Below, in pieces: positions 26,878 to 37,580 of a stretch of DNA of 64,000 nt. Both the position numbers and the translations under genes were made by a program. The notes beneath the pieces were generated by a model. That model did no database searches. It had not been told where the DNA came from and saw nothing but the letters and a program-made list of their open reading frames with translations. Source of the DNA: Solibacillus isronensis (GTDB taxonomy: Bacteria > Bacillota > Bacilli > Bacillales_A > Planococcaceae); the NCBI RefSeq assembly GCF_900168685.1, contig NZ_FVZN01000005.1, positions 40,934 through 104,933 on the forward strand, given 5' to 3'. Every line of letters starts with the position of its first letter. The stretch's first letter is position 1.

Positions 26878-29800
26878 ATGGACTCGAAAAAAGCACAAAA
26901 ACTCTCAAAGGCAGCGGTCGCAACGGTTTTGGCGACAAGTGGTGTGCTAGTTGCAATACCCCACCAGGCAAATGCCTATTCATTCAGTGATTTAAACCCA
27001 AATGCGGATTATTATGAGCCTATTATTGATTTAGCTAATCGTAAAATTGCAACAGGCTATTCAAACGGTACATTTAAACCAAATGCAGCAATTACTCGTG
27101 AAGATGCCGCAAAAATGCTGGCACTGACGATTGATGTAAATATAACAAATCCAAAAAACCCCGGCTTTAAAGACGTGACGGTGAATAATCCATACTACCG
27201 TTACATCGCCGCATTGGCAGAGGCGGGTGTAATTAGTGGTTATTCAGATAAAACCTTTAAACCAAAAGAGCCGATTACACGTGGACAAATGGCGAAAATT
27301 TTAACGCTTGGCTTCAAGTTTGGCATTTCCACAAAACTTAACCATGGTTTCAAGGACGTTTCAAATAAAAATGCCAATGTATATTTTATACAGACACTAT
27401 ACGATTTAAATGTTACAAAAGGAAAAACACCTGTTTCATTTGATCCTTTTAATACCGTAACACGCGGGCAGATGGCGACATTTATTTGGCGTGCAGAAAA
27501 AGCGGACCGCGGCAATCCTGTCTACACAGTCGGGGATATTGTAGGGAATCAAATATACATAAACGGTGTCGCGTACATGGCGGCATCCCATTTACGCAGT
27601 ATCATTAATGCAGGAAATCAAAATGTATTAAAAGGTGCTTACATCGAGGGAAGCTATTCAGGAAAGACCCTTCAAAGTATTTCGAAGCTGACAATCAATG
27701 CGAGCGGAAATTCTTCGCGTTTATTGGCGCTTGATGGGGGCTATTCTTCGTTTGCAGGGGAACTTGTCGTTCATGGAAGCTATGTGCGCTTCAAAAATAT
27801 TAATTTTACCGGACGTGTAGAAGTTGCGGAAGCACCACGACGTTCGCTTGGAGCATTGGGGAATGTGCGTATTGCAAGTATAGGAAACTTCGCATCGTTT
27901 ATCGATTGGGAAACACCAACAAATCCTAAAAACGAAGATTTCCTGAACCCTGTTGATAAAGAAACATTGCAGGATAAACCGGACCCGACAAAGCCTGAGC
28001 ACCTGCAAAAATACACAGAACGTATGGCAAACGTTAAGAAGTATGTTGACTTTGAAAACTCGGATATACGTCATTTGTATGTAACTGCTGACCGTACATT
28101 TTTAAAGGCCAACTATGATATCGACCGCCTGACAGTACAGGGAAATGTAGCAAACATGGAATTGTATGCGAGCCCGACCGCGATGTATATCGATACGGAT
28201 TATAATGTTTCGATTTATGGTGTTCATGATATTCAATACATGTATAAAAACACGTTGAAAAATGTGTACCTGAATACAGACAGCACATATGATTATTATT
28301 ACATTACATCAAGCAACGGCTTTACGAATCTTGGTACACATGCCTATATTTCTAAAGCAATTATGCCGAACAATAAAACCGTAAACGATGTGTTTGACGA
28401 TTATAAAACGGATGATCCGAACATTGGGTATGTAGAAGATGAAAACGGAAAAGCGGTTGACCGTGATCCGGTGGAAAATACAATTATTACTGATGTTACG
28501 TCCCCTACAATTACACAGCTGGATGTGGCAGCGGGCGGATCGACAGCCGATGTGACATTAACAGCGGATGAAGATGGAACGTACTACTATGTTATTAAAA
28601 AAGCAGATGAAAAAGCGCCAACAATCAGCGAGATTAAAACTGGCGGTACAAAATACAACGGCAATGGGCCAATCGTAATGGACGAGCCTGTGCAATTTAC
28701 TGTACCCGGTCTGGAAACGATGACGGACTATGTCATTTATGCAATTGTAATTGATGATGCGGATAATGTATCGGAGAAGGAAGAACAGGAATTCTCGACA
28801 ATCGATAACCGACCACCGACATTCCGCCTCGATAAAGGCGAAACGATGTACGGCGGAAAGCGCGTGCAATTTGTTATTAAGGGAATTACCGAGCCGGGCG
28901 AATACTACTATTATATTCGTGAAAAGTCTCCAGTTACGATGCCGGATCCGACTGTCGATGAAATTATGAAGCGCTATACAGGAAAAGGAACTATTACAAA
29001 ACCCGATGATATCGTTATTACCGAAACGAAATATGGTGCAACTCCGGCGATCGGCGATATTAAGCCGAATACAGAGTATGAAATATATGCAGTGATGGTT
29101 GATAAATCAGGTAATAAAATGCGTAACCCTGCACCGAAGATTACGTTGAAGACCGAAGCACCGGATACGACTTACCCTTATGTTATTAATTCAGAATTAA
29201 TGCCTGCAAGCTCATCTAATTCAAATGAAGGTTATTTCTACATTTCAGTCAGTGAAGAGTTAGATAAAGCAAGTGCTGAAAATGTTAATAACTATGTATT
29301 ATCAGGAACCGGTATCGTCAATATTACAGGTCAAAAGGAAATCAAACCAAGTGAAGTAGTTTACTCGAATAAACGTATTCGTATTAAAATTCCTTCTGTT
29401 ACAGCGTTAGTAAATGGGGATACAATTCGTACAACGATATTACCAGGAGTAAAAGACTTAGCGGAAAATGAATTTGAAAGTGCACTAACAGCTCCAGGAG
29501 GAAATCCGCCACGTAACTATGCGGTTTATAACCATACTGATGCATTAGCACCAAAATTAAAGATCGATAAAGTGGAAGCTTCACCAACAGACAATAAATT
29601 TTTAATTGATGTAACGACTAATAAAGCTGGTACTTACTATTACATGATATTAGAGAAGGGGTATTTTGATAAAAACTCTAATATTACACCACGCGATTTT
29701 GTAGATGAATTTGATTCTGAAACAGTAACAGGGGCTTTTCAGTCAAACGGCTTAAATGATTATTTAGCTAAAGGTTCAGGGCCGGCTGAAGTAGGGAAAA

Positions 29801-31335
29801 TTAAGTTGCCACCTATTTCAAGACCAAGTGGAGTTAGTGAATTTAAAGATTACGCCATTTATATTTTGCTGAAGGACCGTTCAGGAAAAATCTCGGTATG
29901 GGATCAAAAAACATTAATTACTGATACGAAGCCACCTTTAACTTCGAATTATAAAATTCAAGCACCGGTGACAGGTAATGATAGTTATAAAAATAAAACA
30001 GCCTTAATAACATTTAATGCGGATGAAAGCGGTACACTTCATGTTGCTGCAATTCCAAAATATAAGAAGGATTTACCGCCAAATAACAACAATTATATTT
30101 GGAATAAAGACTCTTCGGGAGAAAGTTATTTCAATACGGGTAATGGCACCCTAAATACGACACGTAGAGATATAAATATTATTGATGATATTAACACGTA
30201 TAATAATGCTGCACGTTTGCAGTACTTTAAAGACTTTGGAATTAAAGCAGGAAAATATATTTCGAAAGAATATGAGGTTGGGAATCCTACAGTAACAATC
30301 GAAAATCTTGACCCTCATATGGAATACAACTTTTTAATCGGTGTGGAAGATGCATACGGGAACTTTACTGTTCGAAAAGTAGATGAGGACAAACCGTTAA
30401 CCTCTTCAGATCAGCCAAATGGCGAACTAATTGTTGAGAATTTTTATACAGATGGTGTGAAGCCGTATATTATCGATTCCACTCGAAATGATGCGGTGAA
30501 ACCGATAGACCAAGCATACGTTTTAATGGAAAATGAAGCTTTGATTTATAGAGAAAAGTTAAATTCGAGTGATGCTGATCAATTGAAATTTACGATTACA
30601 TTCAATGAAACAATAATGCGCCAAAATACGGTAAATAACTTTAATAAGAGCAGTTTAAATTCTTCCAACTGGAAAGGAATTTTAAATATTGCGGGAGACG
30701 GTGTAACGGAAGAAAATTTTGAATTTGTTTCTTATACTGAAGGAACTCCAGCTACAACAAATCAATCCACTTTAGTATTAAAAGCAAAAGATGTTACAAC
30801 TGCTAATAAAACAATAACAGTTACAATGGATGATTCGGTTGATGTATATGATTATAAAGGTCATAATCGATTCGATATTTCCAAGATTGGTAAGTATATT
30901 TACCCGGTTGAAGCACTGGCAGTTAATATTAAAGAAATCACGAACTATGGAAACTACTTTGTTCGAATTCGAGTGGAGTCTAGTATACCAGTGAAGTACG
31001 GTCAACGCTTCTACTATGCAGTTATGAATAGTAATGCATCTACACCTCCAACCTTTGAAGACGCAAGAAGAGCAGCGCAAGGTGGAACAAAAATAACAGG
31101 TATGACTATAGCTGGAACAAATATTATGGACGAAGCTCGTGACGGAAGCAGAATCTGGGATTTAACTTTACCATCCAATGCGACAAATGTATTTGGTGGT
31201 GGACAAAAAATCTACTTCTTTACTGTTGATAATTTCGGTAATATAATTCAGGCGAAAAATTCAGATGGTACTGCAAATCATGTTGTTATTCCATCCAATG
31301 TGACTACACCAGCACCAAAACCTATTGAGGATTAA
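26878..31335 (+). CDS. S-layer-type protein with three SLH domains
   Basis: The roughly 1485-residue exported protein has a signal peptide (MDSKKAQKLSKAAVATVLA...) with cleavage after HQANA. Three SLH domains follow (FSDLNPNADYYEPIIDLA...GYSNGTFKP..ITRED; FKDVTVNNPYYRYI...GYSDKTFKP..ITRGQ; FKDVSNKNANVYFI...TRGQ). They bind pyruvylated secondary wall polymer. The remainder has a beta-helix-like stretch and several Ig/fibronectin-like modules containing repeated ADE(D/S)GT(Y/L)-type and DYVIYAIV-type motifs. AAAAAGGAGGG before ATG 26878 fixes the start. It could be the main S-layer subunit or another SLH surface protein; a terminator follows. Confidence 0.88.
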   Translation: MDSKKAQKLSKAAVATVLATSGVLVAIPHQANAYSFSDLNPNADYYEPIIDLANRKIATGYSNGTFKPNAAITREDAAKMLALTIDVNITNPKNPGFKDVTVNNPYYRYIAALAEAGVISGYSDKTFKPKEPITRGQMAKILTLGFKFGISTKLNHGFKDVSNKNANVYFIQTLYDLNVTKGKTPVSFDPFNTVTRGQMATFIWRAEKADRGNPVYTVGDIVGNQIYINGVAYMAASHLRSIINAGNQNVLKGAYIEGSYSGKTLQSISKLTINASGNSSRLLALDGGYSSFAGELVVHGSYVRFKNINFTGRVEVAEAPRRSLGALGNVRIASIGNFASFIDWETPTNPKNEDFLNPVDKETLQDKPDPTKPEHLQKYTERMANVKKYVDFENSDIRHLYVTADRTFLKANYDIDRLTVQGNVANMELYASPTAMYIDTDYNVSIYGVHDIQYMYKNTLKNVYLNTDSTYDYYYITSSNGFTNLGTHAYISKAIMPNNKTVNDVFDDYKTDDPNIGYVEDENGKAVDRDPVENTIITDVTSPTITQLDVAAGGSTADVTLTADEDGTYYYVIKKADEKAPTISEIKTGGTKYNGNGPIVMDEPVQFTVPGLETMTDYVIYAIVIDDADNVSEKEEQEFSTIDNRPPTFRLDKGETMYGGKRVQFVIKGITEPGEYYYYIREKSPVTMPDPTVDEIMKRYTGKGTITKPDDIVITETKYGATPAIGDIKPNTEYEIYAVMVDKSGNKMRNPAPKITLKTEAPDTTYPYVINSELMPASSSNSNEGYFYISVSEELDKASAENVNNYVLSGTGIVNITGQKEIKPSEVVYSNKRIRIKIPSVTALVNGDTIRTTILPGVKDLAENEFESALTAPGGNPPRNYAVYNHTDALAPKLKIDKVEASPTDNKFLIDVTTNKAGTYYYMILEKGYFDKNSNITPRDFVDEFDSETVTGAFQSNGLNDYLAKGSGPAEVGKIKLPPISRPSGVSEFKDYAIYILLKDRSGKISVWDQKTLITDTKPPLTSNYKIQAPVTGNDSYKNKTALITFNADESGTLHVAAIPKYKKDLPPNNNNYIWNKDSSGESYFNTGNGTLNTTRRDINIIDDINTYNNAARLQYFKDFGIKAGKYISKEYEVGNPTVTIENLDPHMEYNFLIGVEDAYGNFTVRKVDEDKPLTSSDQPNGELIVENFYTDGVKPYIIDSTRNDAVKPIDQAYVLMENEALIYREKLNSSDADQLKFTITFNETIMRQNTVNNFNKSSLNSSNWKGILNIAGDGVTEENFEFVSYTEGTPATTNQSTLVLKAKDVTTANKTITVTMDDSVDVYDYKGHNRFDISKIGKYIYPVEALAVNIKEITNYGNYFVRIRVESSIPVKYGQRFYYAVMNSNASTPPTFEDARRAAQGGTKITGMTIAGTNIMDEARDGSRIWDLTLPSNATNVFGGGQKIYFFTVDNFGNIIQAKNSDGTANHVVIPSNVTTPAPKPIED

Positions 31336-31585
31336 CCTATATTTTTCTTTTTAATTACACTAATTTCAAACCAATTCCACAAGGCGAAAGCTAAGATGCT
31401 CGAGCTGAAAACAGCGAAAGAGAAACGAACGTATGTAAATATTGAACATATTCAAACAATACATTTCGTATAGGCACGTTGTAATAAGCGGCGTTATGCA
31501 ATCAATCCCTATAGTTTTTACATGTACAGAAGCTTGTATAGAAATTTGGCGTGGCAAGATTAAGGTAACAGAGCTATAAGTAACG

Positions 31586-31619
31586 GAGACACAATTCAAT
31601 TTGAATTAGTGTCTTTTTT
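31586..31619 (+). terminator. Rho-independent terminator of the S-layer-type gene
   Basis: AGACACAATTCAA pairs with TTGAATTAGTGTCT with one bulge and is followed by TTTTTG. The rest of 31336-31925 holds no gene I can support. It ends with TTGACA at 31849-31854 and TACATATATG 17-20 bases on, a possible weak crt promoter. Confidence 0.7.
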
Positions 31620-31925
31620 GTTTGGCTGATGCTGGATTGCCCTCTATAAACGTTATACAAAGGTAATAAAATTTAATGGAAATTGTAAAAGGATTGGAAT
31701 TTAAATTCGAACAATAAATCTGAAAAAGTTACCTATTAATTAGGATTGAAATCAAGAAATAAAGGGTAAACGTTTTAGAGTAAAAGTAAAAAAATTGAAA
31801 ATGCATTATTGGTAAAGATTATACAATATTGATTTAAATGTATAACGTTTGACAAAAAAAGTTATCAATCTACATATATGAGAAAAAGAAAATGTCATTT
31901 TAATAATTAGTAGGGGAGCGCAAAT

Positions 31926-33443
31926 ATGAGAAAAAAAGTCATTGTTATTGGAGCGGGTGTAGCAGGGTTGGCTAGTGCAATTCGTCTACAGCAAGCGGGT
32001 TACGAAGTGGAACTGTTTGAAAAGGAAACAATGCCGGGCGGAAAAATGCATCGAATAGAAAAGGATGGTTTTAAGTTTGATTTGGGGCCAACCATTGTGA
32101 TGATGCCGGAACTTTATAGGGAGATTTTCGAATTATGCGGCCGGGATCCTGATGACTACATACCAATGGAGAAGCTCGATCCGATGTTTCAAGTCTATTT
32201 TAAAGATGAGATGGACCGCCCGTATAAAGGATCGTCAGACTTAACCGAAATGATGAAAACACTGGAAAGTATAAACCCTGATGATGCACAAGGCTTTCTG
32301 GATTACTTACAGGAAATATATAAACGATTTATCGTTGCAAAAAATTATTTTATCCAACGACCTTTCCGCAAATTTAAAGACTTCTACAATCCATTTATGA
32401 TTAAGCAAACTTTGAAATTAAAAACCTTCGACAGCGCTGATCATTTCATTGGTAAATATATTAAAGATGAACGAATTAAAAATATGCTTAGTTTTCAAAC
32501 ATTGTACATAGGCATCTCCCCATATAACGGGCCTTCACTGTACTCGATTATTCCTATGATTGAATTTTTGTACGGAGTTTGGTTTATCAAAGGCGGGATG
32601 CACACAATGGCGACATCGATGGAAAAACTGTTTTATGAACTTGGTGGTAAGATCCACTACAATGCTGACGTCGAGAAAATTTCCATCGAGTCCGGTCGTG
32701 CCAATGGGATTTACGTAAATGGGAGAAAGGAAAAGGCGGATTACGTTATGTGTAACGCAGACTTTCCTTATGCAATGAAAGAGCTCGTTCAAGATAAAAA
32801 AGCCAAAGGGAAATATACAGATGAAAAAATCGATGCGATGAAATATTCCTGCTCCTGCTTTCTCCTTTATTTAGGAACTAACCGCAAATACGATCAAGTA
32901 GAAGGAGTGCATAATTTTGTATTCAAAAGTGAGATGAAGAAAAATATAAATGATATTTTTTCAGGAGAAAAGCTTCAGGATGGCGCATTTTACATTCACA
33001 TTCCGTCAAAAGCTGACCCGTCGATGGCACCGGAAGGGAAGGAAGCGATTTATGTACTGCTGCCGGTATCTGAACTTTCAACAGCGAAGTATGAATGGAA
33101 TGAAGAAACGATTCAATATTACCGTGATTACTTGATTCATGAAATGAAAAAAATAAAAGGGTTTGAAAATCTGGAAGAAGAAATTGTCTCGGAATCGTAC
33201 ACAACACCGATGGATTTCAAACAGCGGTTTAATGCATACAATGGCGCAACATTCGGATTGCAGCCGACGTTGAGACAGAGTAATCATATGCGCCCGCAAA
33301 GTAAAGCGACCCATTGTGAAAACCTATACTTTACAGGCAGTAGTACGCATCCCGGTGCAGGTGTGCCAATCGTTCTCCTTTCTGCGAAAATAGCTGCTCA
33401 GGAACTTATTTCAGATGATCAAGGGATTCAGTTTGACTACTAA
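31926..33443 (+). CDS. crtN: 4,4'-diapophytoene desaturase CrtN
   Basis: The 505-residue FAD enzyme desaturates C30 diapophytoene to diaponeurosporene. The N-terminal dinucleotide motif is VIGAGVAGLASAIRLQQAGYEVELFEK. The stretches FDLGPTIVMMPELYREIF, FQTLYIGISPYNGPSLYSIIPMIE and FTGSSTHPGAGVPIVLLSAK match Staphylococcus aureus CrtN closely from memory. GGGGAGCGCAAAT precedes ATG. It opens the crtN-crtM-crtP-crtQ-crtO operon of membrane carotenoids. Confidence 0.93.
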   Translation: MRKKVIVIGAGVAGLASAIRLQQAGYEVELFEKETMPGGKMHRIEKDGFKFDLGPTIVMMPELYREIFELCGRDPDDYIPMEKLDPMFQVYFKDEMDRPYKGSSDLTEMMKTLESINPDDAQGFLDYLQEIYKRFIVAKNYFIQRPFRKFKDFYNPFMIKQTLKLKTFDSADHFIGKYIKDERIKNMLSFQTLYIGISPYNGPSLYSIIPMIEFLYGVWFIKGGMHTMATSMEKLFYELGGKIHYNADVEKISIESGRANGIYVNGRKEKADYVMCNADFPYAMKELVQDKKAKGKYTDEKIDAMKYSCSCFLLYLGTNRKYDQVEGVHNFVFKSEMKKNINDIFSGEKLQDGAFYIHIPSKADPSMAPEGKEAIYVLLPVSELSTAKYEWNEETIQYYRDYLIHEMKKIKGFENLEEEIVSESYTTPMDFKQRFNAYNGATFGLQPTLRQSNHMRPQSKATHCENLYFTGSSTHPGAGVPIVLLSAKIAAQELISDDQGIQFDY

Positions 33444-33468
33444 ACTATTTTACAAAGGGGAAATTGAT

Positions 33469-34311
33469 ATGATACAGCACCAATTGAACTCCGATTTACA
33501 ATACTGTGAAAACATCATTAAAAAGCATTCCAAAAGCTTTTATTTTGCATTTTCAGGACTTCCGGCAGAAAAGAGATATGCTGTCTATGCAATTTACGCT
33601 TTTTGTAGAATAGCCGACGATAGCGTGGACGAAAATCCAATTATTGCATTTAAGAGTGCGGCTATAAATCAATTACGCCATGAGCTCGATCTTTTCAGCC
33701 GTCATGAAGAACGGAATCATCCATTATGGAGAGCACTAAGACATGTATTTAATACATTTAATATGGATATTCAGCCTTTTTACGATCAATTGACAGGACA
33801 AGAAATGGATATTCAATTTTCTTCACCAAAAACACTCCAACAATTAGAAGAGTACAGCTATTATGTAGCCGGCTCTGTAGGATTGATGCTTCTTCCGATT
33901 ATTGCAACGGAAAATCACCAATATCTAAAAAAGAGTGCGGTTAAACTCGGTATTGCAATGCAGATTACCAATATTTTACGAGATATTGGCGAAGATTTTT
34001 ATGAAAAGAACCGCATTTAGCTTCCGGTAATGGAGCGGTTACACTTCGGATATGGCGAAGAAAAGCTGGATCAACAGTTAATTGATGAATCGTTTATCAC
34101 GCTTTGGGAACATTTGGCGGTACGAGCCGAAATTTTATATGATGAGTTTTCAAATCATCTTGTGAAATTTGATAACGATAGTAAAGAACCGCTTATGATG
34201 GCGGCAAATGTTTACCGCGAGATTTTAAATGTGATTCGGGAAAATCAATACGACTGTTTAACGAAAAGAAATTTTGTTGCCCAGGAACGGTTAGAACAGA
34301 TTAGAGTTTAA
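33469..34311 (+). pseudogene. crtM: Dehydrosqualene synthase CrtM with in-frame amber codon
   Basis: The enzyme condenses two farnesyl diphosphates to the C30 backbone. Full length would be 280 residues. ATG 33469 follows AAAGGGGAA. Both Asp-rich motifs are present (IADDSVDE and LRDIGEDF). At 34018-34020 TAG replaces what should be Tyr of the conserved NRIYLP block (AAC CGC ATT TAG CTT CCG), and the same frame then continues cleanly to 34311 (MERLHFGYGEEKL...). This truncates the protein to 183 residues without the C-terminal helices. No frameshift is involved. It may be a true null, a sequencing error, or suppressed. Confidence 0.85.
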
Positions 34312-34339
34312 AGAAAAGGCAAACAGAGGGGGAGACAAT

Positions 34340-35833
34340 ATGTCCGGTAAGAAAAAAGTAGTTGTAATAGGCGGAGGGCTTGGCGGTTTATCTGCAGCAA
34401 TTTCGCTCCAGCAAAAAGGATACGATGTTGATATATATGAACAGAACAATCACCTAGGCGGAAAATTGAACCGTTTAGAGCAGGATGGTTTTGGTTTTGA
34501 TTTAGGGCCATCGATTCTAACAATGCCTCATATATTCGAAACGTTATTTCAGCAAAGCGGAAAACAAATGAGTGAATATGTGAAGGTTCAGCGATTGAGC
34601 CATCAGTGGCGCTCATTTTTCCCGGACGGTAATACAATAGATTTATATGAGAATCTGCGCGATATGGAAAACTTGAACCCGTCTCTAACGAAAAAAGATA
34701 TAAAGCAATACAATAAATTACTGGAATATTCCAAGGGGTTATACGAGATAACGGAGCAAGGTTATTTTAATCAAGGGTTAGACAATCTAAAGGAAGTGCT
34801 CCAATTTCACGGTGCGTTTCAATCATTGAGGAAATTTGATTTATCTTCTACAATGTTCAATGCGATTGATAAAAGAATTAAGAACCCGCAATTCCGGGAT
34901 ATGCTGAGTTATATTGTAAAATATGTTGGATCTTCCGCCTATCATGCACCGGCAGTTCTTAATATGATGATTTACATGCAGCATGCACAGGGAATCTGGT
35001 ATGTGCCTGGAGGAATGCACAATTTAGCAAATGCTTTAGTGAAGTTGGCTGAAGAGATCGGTGTAACATTCCATCTTGGGAAAAAGATCGTGAAGCTGGA
35101 TAAAAACAAGCGAGTTATTACGGCGGCCTATACAGATGATGGGACGAAACTGACTGCTGATTATTTTGTTTCCAATATGGAAGTCATTCCGGCTTATAAA
35201 CAGCTGACCGAGGAAAAAGAAAGCTATACCGATAAAATAGAGGAAAAATTCGAACCTGCAAGCTCAGGTCTTGTTTTACATTTAGGGGTTAAAAACAGCT
35301 ACCCTCAACTGGCCCATCATAATTTCTTTTTCTCTAAAAATATGAAACGTCAAATGAATCTGATCTTTGAGAAGCATCAACTTCCAGATGATCCGGTCAT
35401 TTATTTAGTAAATGTGAATAAAACAGATCCAAATCAAGCACTGCCTGGTCATGAGAACCTTAAAATCCTTCCGCATATTCCTTACCTTCAAGATAAGCCT
35501 CTAACTCGGCAGCAGTATACCGAGTTTGCGGAAAAGGTATTAATAAAGCTGGAAAATATGGGGTTGGACAACCTTAGAGAAAGTATTGTCACAAAGGATA
35601 TGTGGACACCACATGATATTGAACGAACGTATTCTTCTGACCGCGGGGCAATTTACGGGACTGTATCCGATAAGAAAGTGAATAAAGGATTTAAACACCC
35701 TAAGCAAAGTGAACGCTATGACAATTTATATTTCGTCGGGGGAACTGTCAATCCGGGTGGCGGTATGCCAATGGTTACGCTTAGCGGGCAGCAGGTGGCT
35801 AAGAAACTGATTGAAAGAGATAGGAAGAAGTAA
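34340..35833 (+). CDS. crtP: 4,4'-diaponeurosporene oxygenase CrtP
   Basis: The 497-residue CrtN paralogue oxidises the terminal methyl of diaponeurosporene. The motif VIGGGLGGLSAAISLQQKGYDVDIYEQNN and the stretches FGFDLGPSILTMP, HQWRSFFPDG, EPASSG, NFFFSKN and VGGTVNPGGGMPMVTLSGQQ match S. aureus CrtP (CrtNb) rather than CrtN. GAGGGGGAG lies before ATG. It follows crtM after 28 bases. Confidence 0.92.
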   Translation: MSGKKKVVVIGGGLGGLSAAISLQQKGYDVDIYEQNNHLGGKLNRLEQDGFGFDLGPSILTMPHIFETLFQQSGKQMSEYVKVQRLSHQWRSFFPDGNTIDLYENLRDMENLNPSLTKKDIKQYNKLLEYSKGLYEITEQGYFNQGLDNLKEVLQFHGAFQSLRKFDLSSTMFNAIDKRIKNPQFRDMLSYIVKYVGSSAYHAPAVLNMMIYMQHAQGIWYVPGGMHNLANALVKLAEEIGVTFHLGKKIVKLDKNKRVITAAYTDDGTKLTADYFVSNMEVIPAYKQLTEEKESYTDKIEEKFEPASSGLVLHLGVKNSYPQLAHHNFFFSKNMKRQMNLIFEKHQLPDDPVIYLVNVNKTDPNQALPGHENLKILPHIPYLQDKPLTRQQYTEFAEKVLIKLENMGLDNLRESIVTKDMWTPHDIERTYSSDRGAIYGTVSDKKVNKGFKHPKQSERYDNLYFVGGTVNPGGGMPMVTLSGQQVAKKLIERDRKK

Positions 35834-35878
35834 ATAGTACTAGCTAAAACACAAATGCAAATGGAAGGAACATGATTA

Positions 35879-36988
35879 ATGGAAACTTTGTATTTGATGG
35901 TGCAAATACTATCCCTACTCGGTTTATTATGTGGTGTGCTGATGTTTTGGTCTACAAGAAAACCGCCAGCAAAAGAGGGGAATCAACCATTACCTATTAT
36001 CATACCAGCAAGAAATGAAGCGCTACGTTTGCCGCCATTGCTAAAATCGCTACAGGCGCAAAGTTGGAAGCGTTTTGAAATAATTGTAGTCGATGATGGT
36101 TCATCAGATCATACTGCTGAAGTTGCATCGTCATACGGAGCGAAAGTTTTAAAATGTAAACAAGTTGGCAAGATGAGTCCGGGCAAATCCAATGCCTGCG
36201 CGTATGGGGCCCAATCTGCAAAAGGAGAATGGCTGCTGTTTTTCGATGCGGATGTTCAGCTTGCCGCTGAGAACAGCCTTGAGCGCATTGTAAACAGTTT
36301 TAGCAAGCAAGAAGGAAAAGGGATATTATCCATTCAGCCATATCACCGAATTGTAAAACGATATGAAAATTTATCCGTAATATTTAATATTATTGTGCTG
36401 ACAGGAATGAATGTATTTACTGTTTGGAAAGAAAAGTTTGCAACTGCAGGATCATTTGGACCATGTATTCTTTGTGATAAGGAGAGCTATATTGCAACGG
36501 GAGGACATGAAGCTGCGGAAGAATCGATTATGGATGACTTCGCGCTGAGTGATGTTTTCATAGCGAAAGACTTGCCGGTGACCAATTATGCAGGAAAAGG
36601 GATTATTAATATGCGTATGTATGAAGAGGGACCGAAGCAACTAATGGAAGGCTGGACAAAGAATTTAGCAACAGCCTCCCAATCCACTCATAAATTTGTC
36701 ATGCTGCTTATCCAGCTTTGGATTCTTGGTGTCATTATGGCAGCATTGTCGCCCCTGCTGGCCTTTTTAACGGAATCTTCTGTAGCGCTCTTCTGCAGTA
36801 TTGTCGTTTATTTATTATACGGTGGGCATTTGTACTTTCTTGCGAGAAGAGCGGGGAATTTCCATTTCATCGTTTTCTTAATCTATCCATTTTTTATTTT
36901 ATTTTTTACAGCCGTATTTTTGTACTCATTATACTGTACGCATGTTTTGCATTCGGTAATGTGGAGAGGCAGAAAAATCAAAGTGTAA
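35879..36988 (+). CDS. crtQ: Diaponeurosporenoate glycosyltransferase CrtQ
   Basis: The 369-residue GT2 membrane glycosyltransferase has an N-terminal TM, then PIIIPARNEALRLPPLL, VVDDGSSDHTAEVA and DADVQL, with several C-terminal TMs. It glycosylates the carotenoid carboxylate in staphyloxanthin-type pathways. GGAAGGAACATGATTA precedes ATG. It is placed between crtP and crtO as in S. aureus. Confidence 0.88.
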   Translation: METLYLMVQILSLLGLLCGVLMFWSTRKPPAKEGNQPLPIIIPARNEALRLPPLLKSLQAQSWKRFEIIVVDDGSSDHTAEVASSYGAKVLKCKQVGKMSPGKSNACAYGAQSAKGEWLLFFDADVQLAAENSLERIVNSFSKQEGKGILSIQPYHRIVKRYENLSVIFNIIVLTGMNVFTVWKEKFATAGSFGPCILCDKESYIATGGHEAAEESIMDDFALSDVFIAKDLPVTNYAGKGIINMRMYEEGPKQLMEGWTKNLATASQSTHKFVMLLIQLWILGVIMAALSPLLAFLTESSVALFCSIVVYLLYGGHLYFLARRAGNFHFIVFLIYPFFILFFTAVFLYSLYCTHVLHSVMWRGRKIKV

Positions 36989-37000
36989 TAGGAGAGAGGT

Positions 37001-37486
37001 ATGACAGTTATTAATGCAATTTGGCTTCTCGTTGTTAACATAGTGGCATGGTTCGTTCTTCACTTTTCGATTTCAGCGCTCTGTTTCAAAATTCCTTTAC
37101 GCTTTTTTCTGAAGGATGTTGTATTTTTCCGTATTGCAAAGTGGGAGGAGCACGGGAAGATTTGGAACCGATTATTTTTAGTGAAGAGTTGGAAAAAGCA
37201 CTTAATTGATGGATCTTCGATTGCAAAGAAAAGTTACAATAAAAGCCATCTGCATGGTACGAAGCGGGAAGATTTACTAGTTTTTGCAGCGGAAACAAAA
37301 AGGGCGGAAATGACTCATTGGCTGCTTATTTTGCCTGCGCCTCTATTTTTCCTGTGGAATCCTGTTTGGGCAGGCTCCATTAACATTGTCTATGCACTTT
37401 TTGCCAACGTACCATTTATCCTAACGCAACGTTACAACAGAGGACGAATTGAGAATATTTTAGATTTCTCTAACCGTCGTAGTTAG
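37001..37486 (+). CDS. crtO: Glycosyl-diaponeurosporenoate acyltransferase CrtO
   Basis: The 161-residue membrane protein has the CrtO signature WEEHGKIWNRLFLVKSWKKHLIDGS near residues 46-70, then EMTHWLLILPAPLFFLWNP and PFILTQRYNRGRI. It acylates the sugar in the last step of staphyloxanthin-type synthesis. GGAGAGAGGT precedes ATG, 12 bases after crtQ ends. It is the last crt gene. Confidence 0.88.
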   Translation: MTVINAIWLLVVNIVAWFVLHFSISALCFKIPLRFFLKDVVFFRIAKWEEHGKIWNRLFLVKSWKKHLIDGSSIAKKSYNKSHLHGTKREDLLVFAAETKRAEMTHWLLILPAPLFFLWNPVWAGSINIVYALFANVPFILTQRYNRGRIENILDFSNRRS

Positions 37487-37580
37487 AGAAGTAAAACTAT
37501 ACATCAACCGAACGCGATATAAGACGTATGGAAGTTCACTATGTTAAAATTTTATTGGAATAACGTGTTTAAAGGAGACG

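Noticed and set aside
31366..31599. 77-codon minus-strand frame after the S-layer gene
   Set aside because: No ribosome-binding site, and it includes the S-layer terminator.
31750..31925. SigB promoter for the crt operon (as in S. aureus)
   Set aside because: A GGGTAA is present near 31765, but no GTTTAA-like -35 at the right distance; a TTGACA-type promoter nearer the gene is more plausible.
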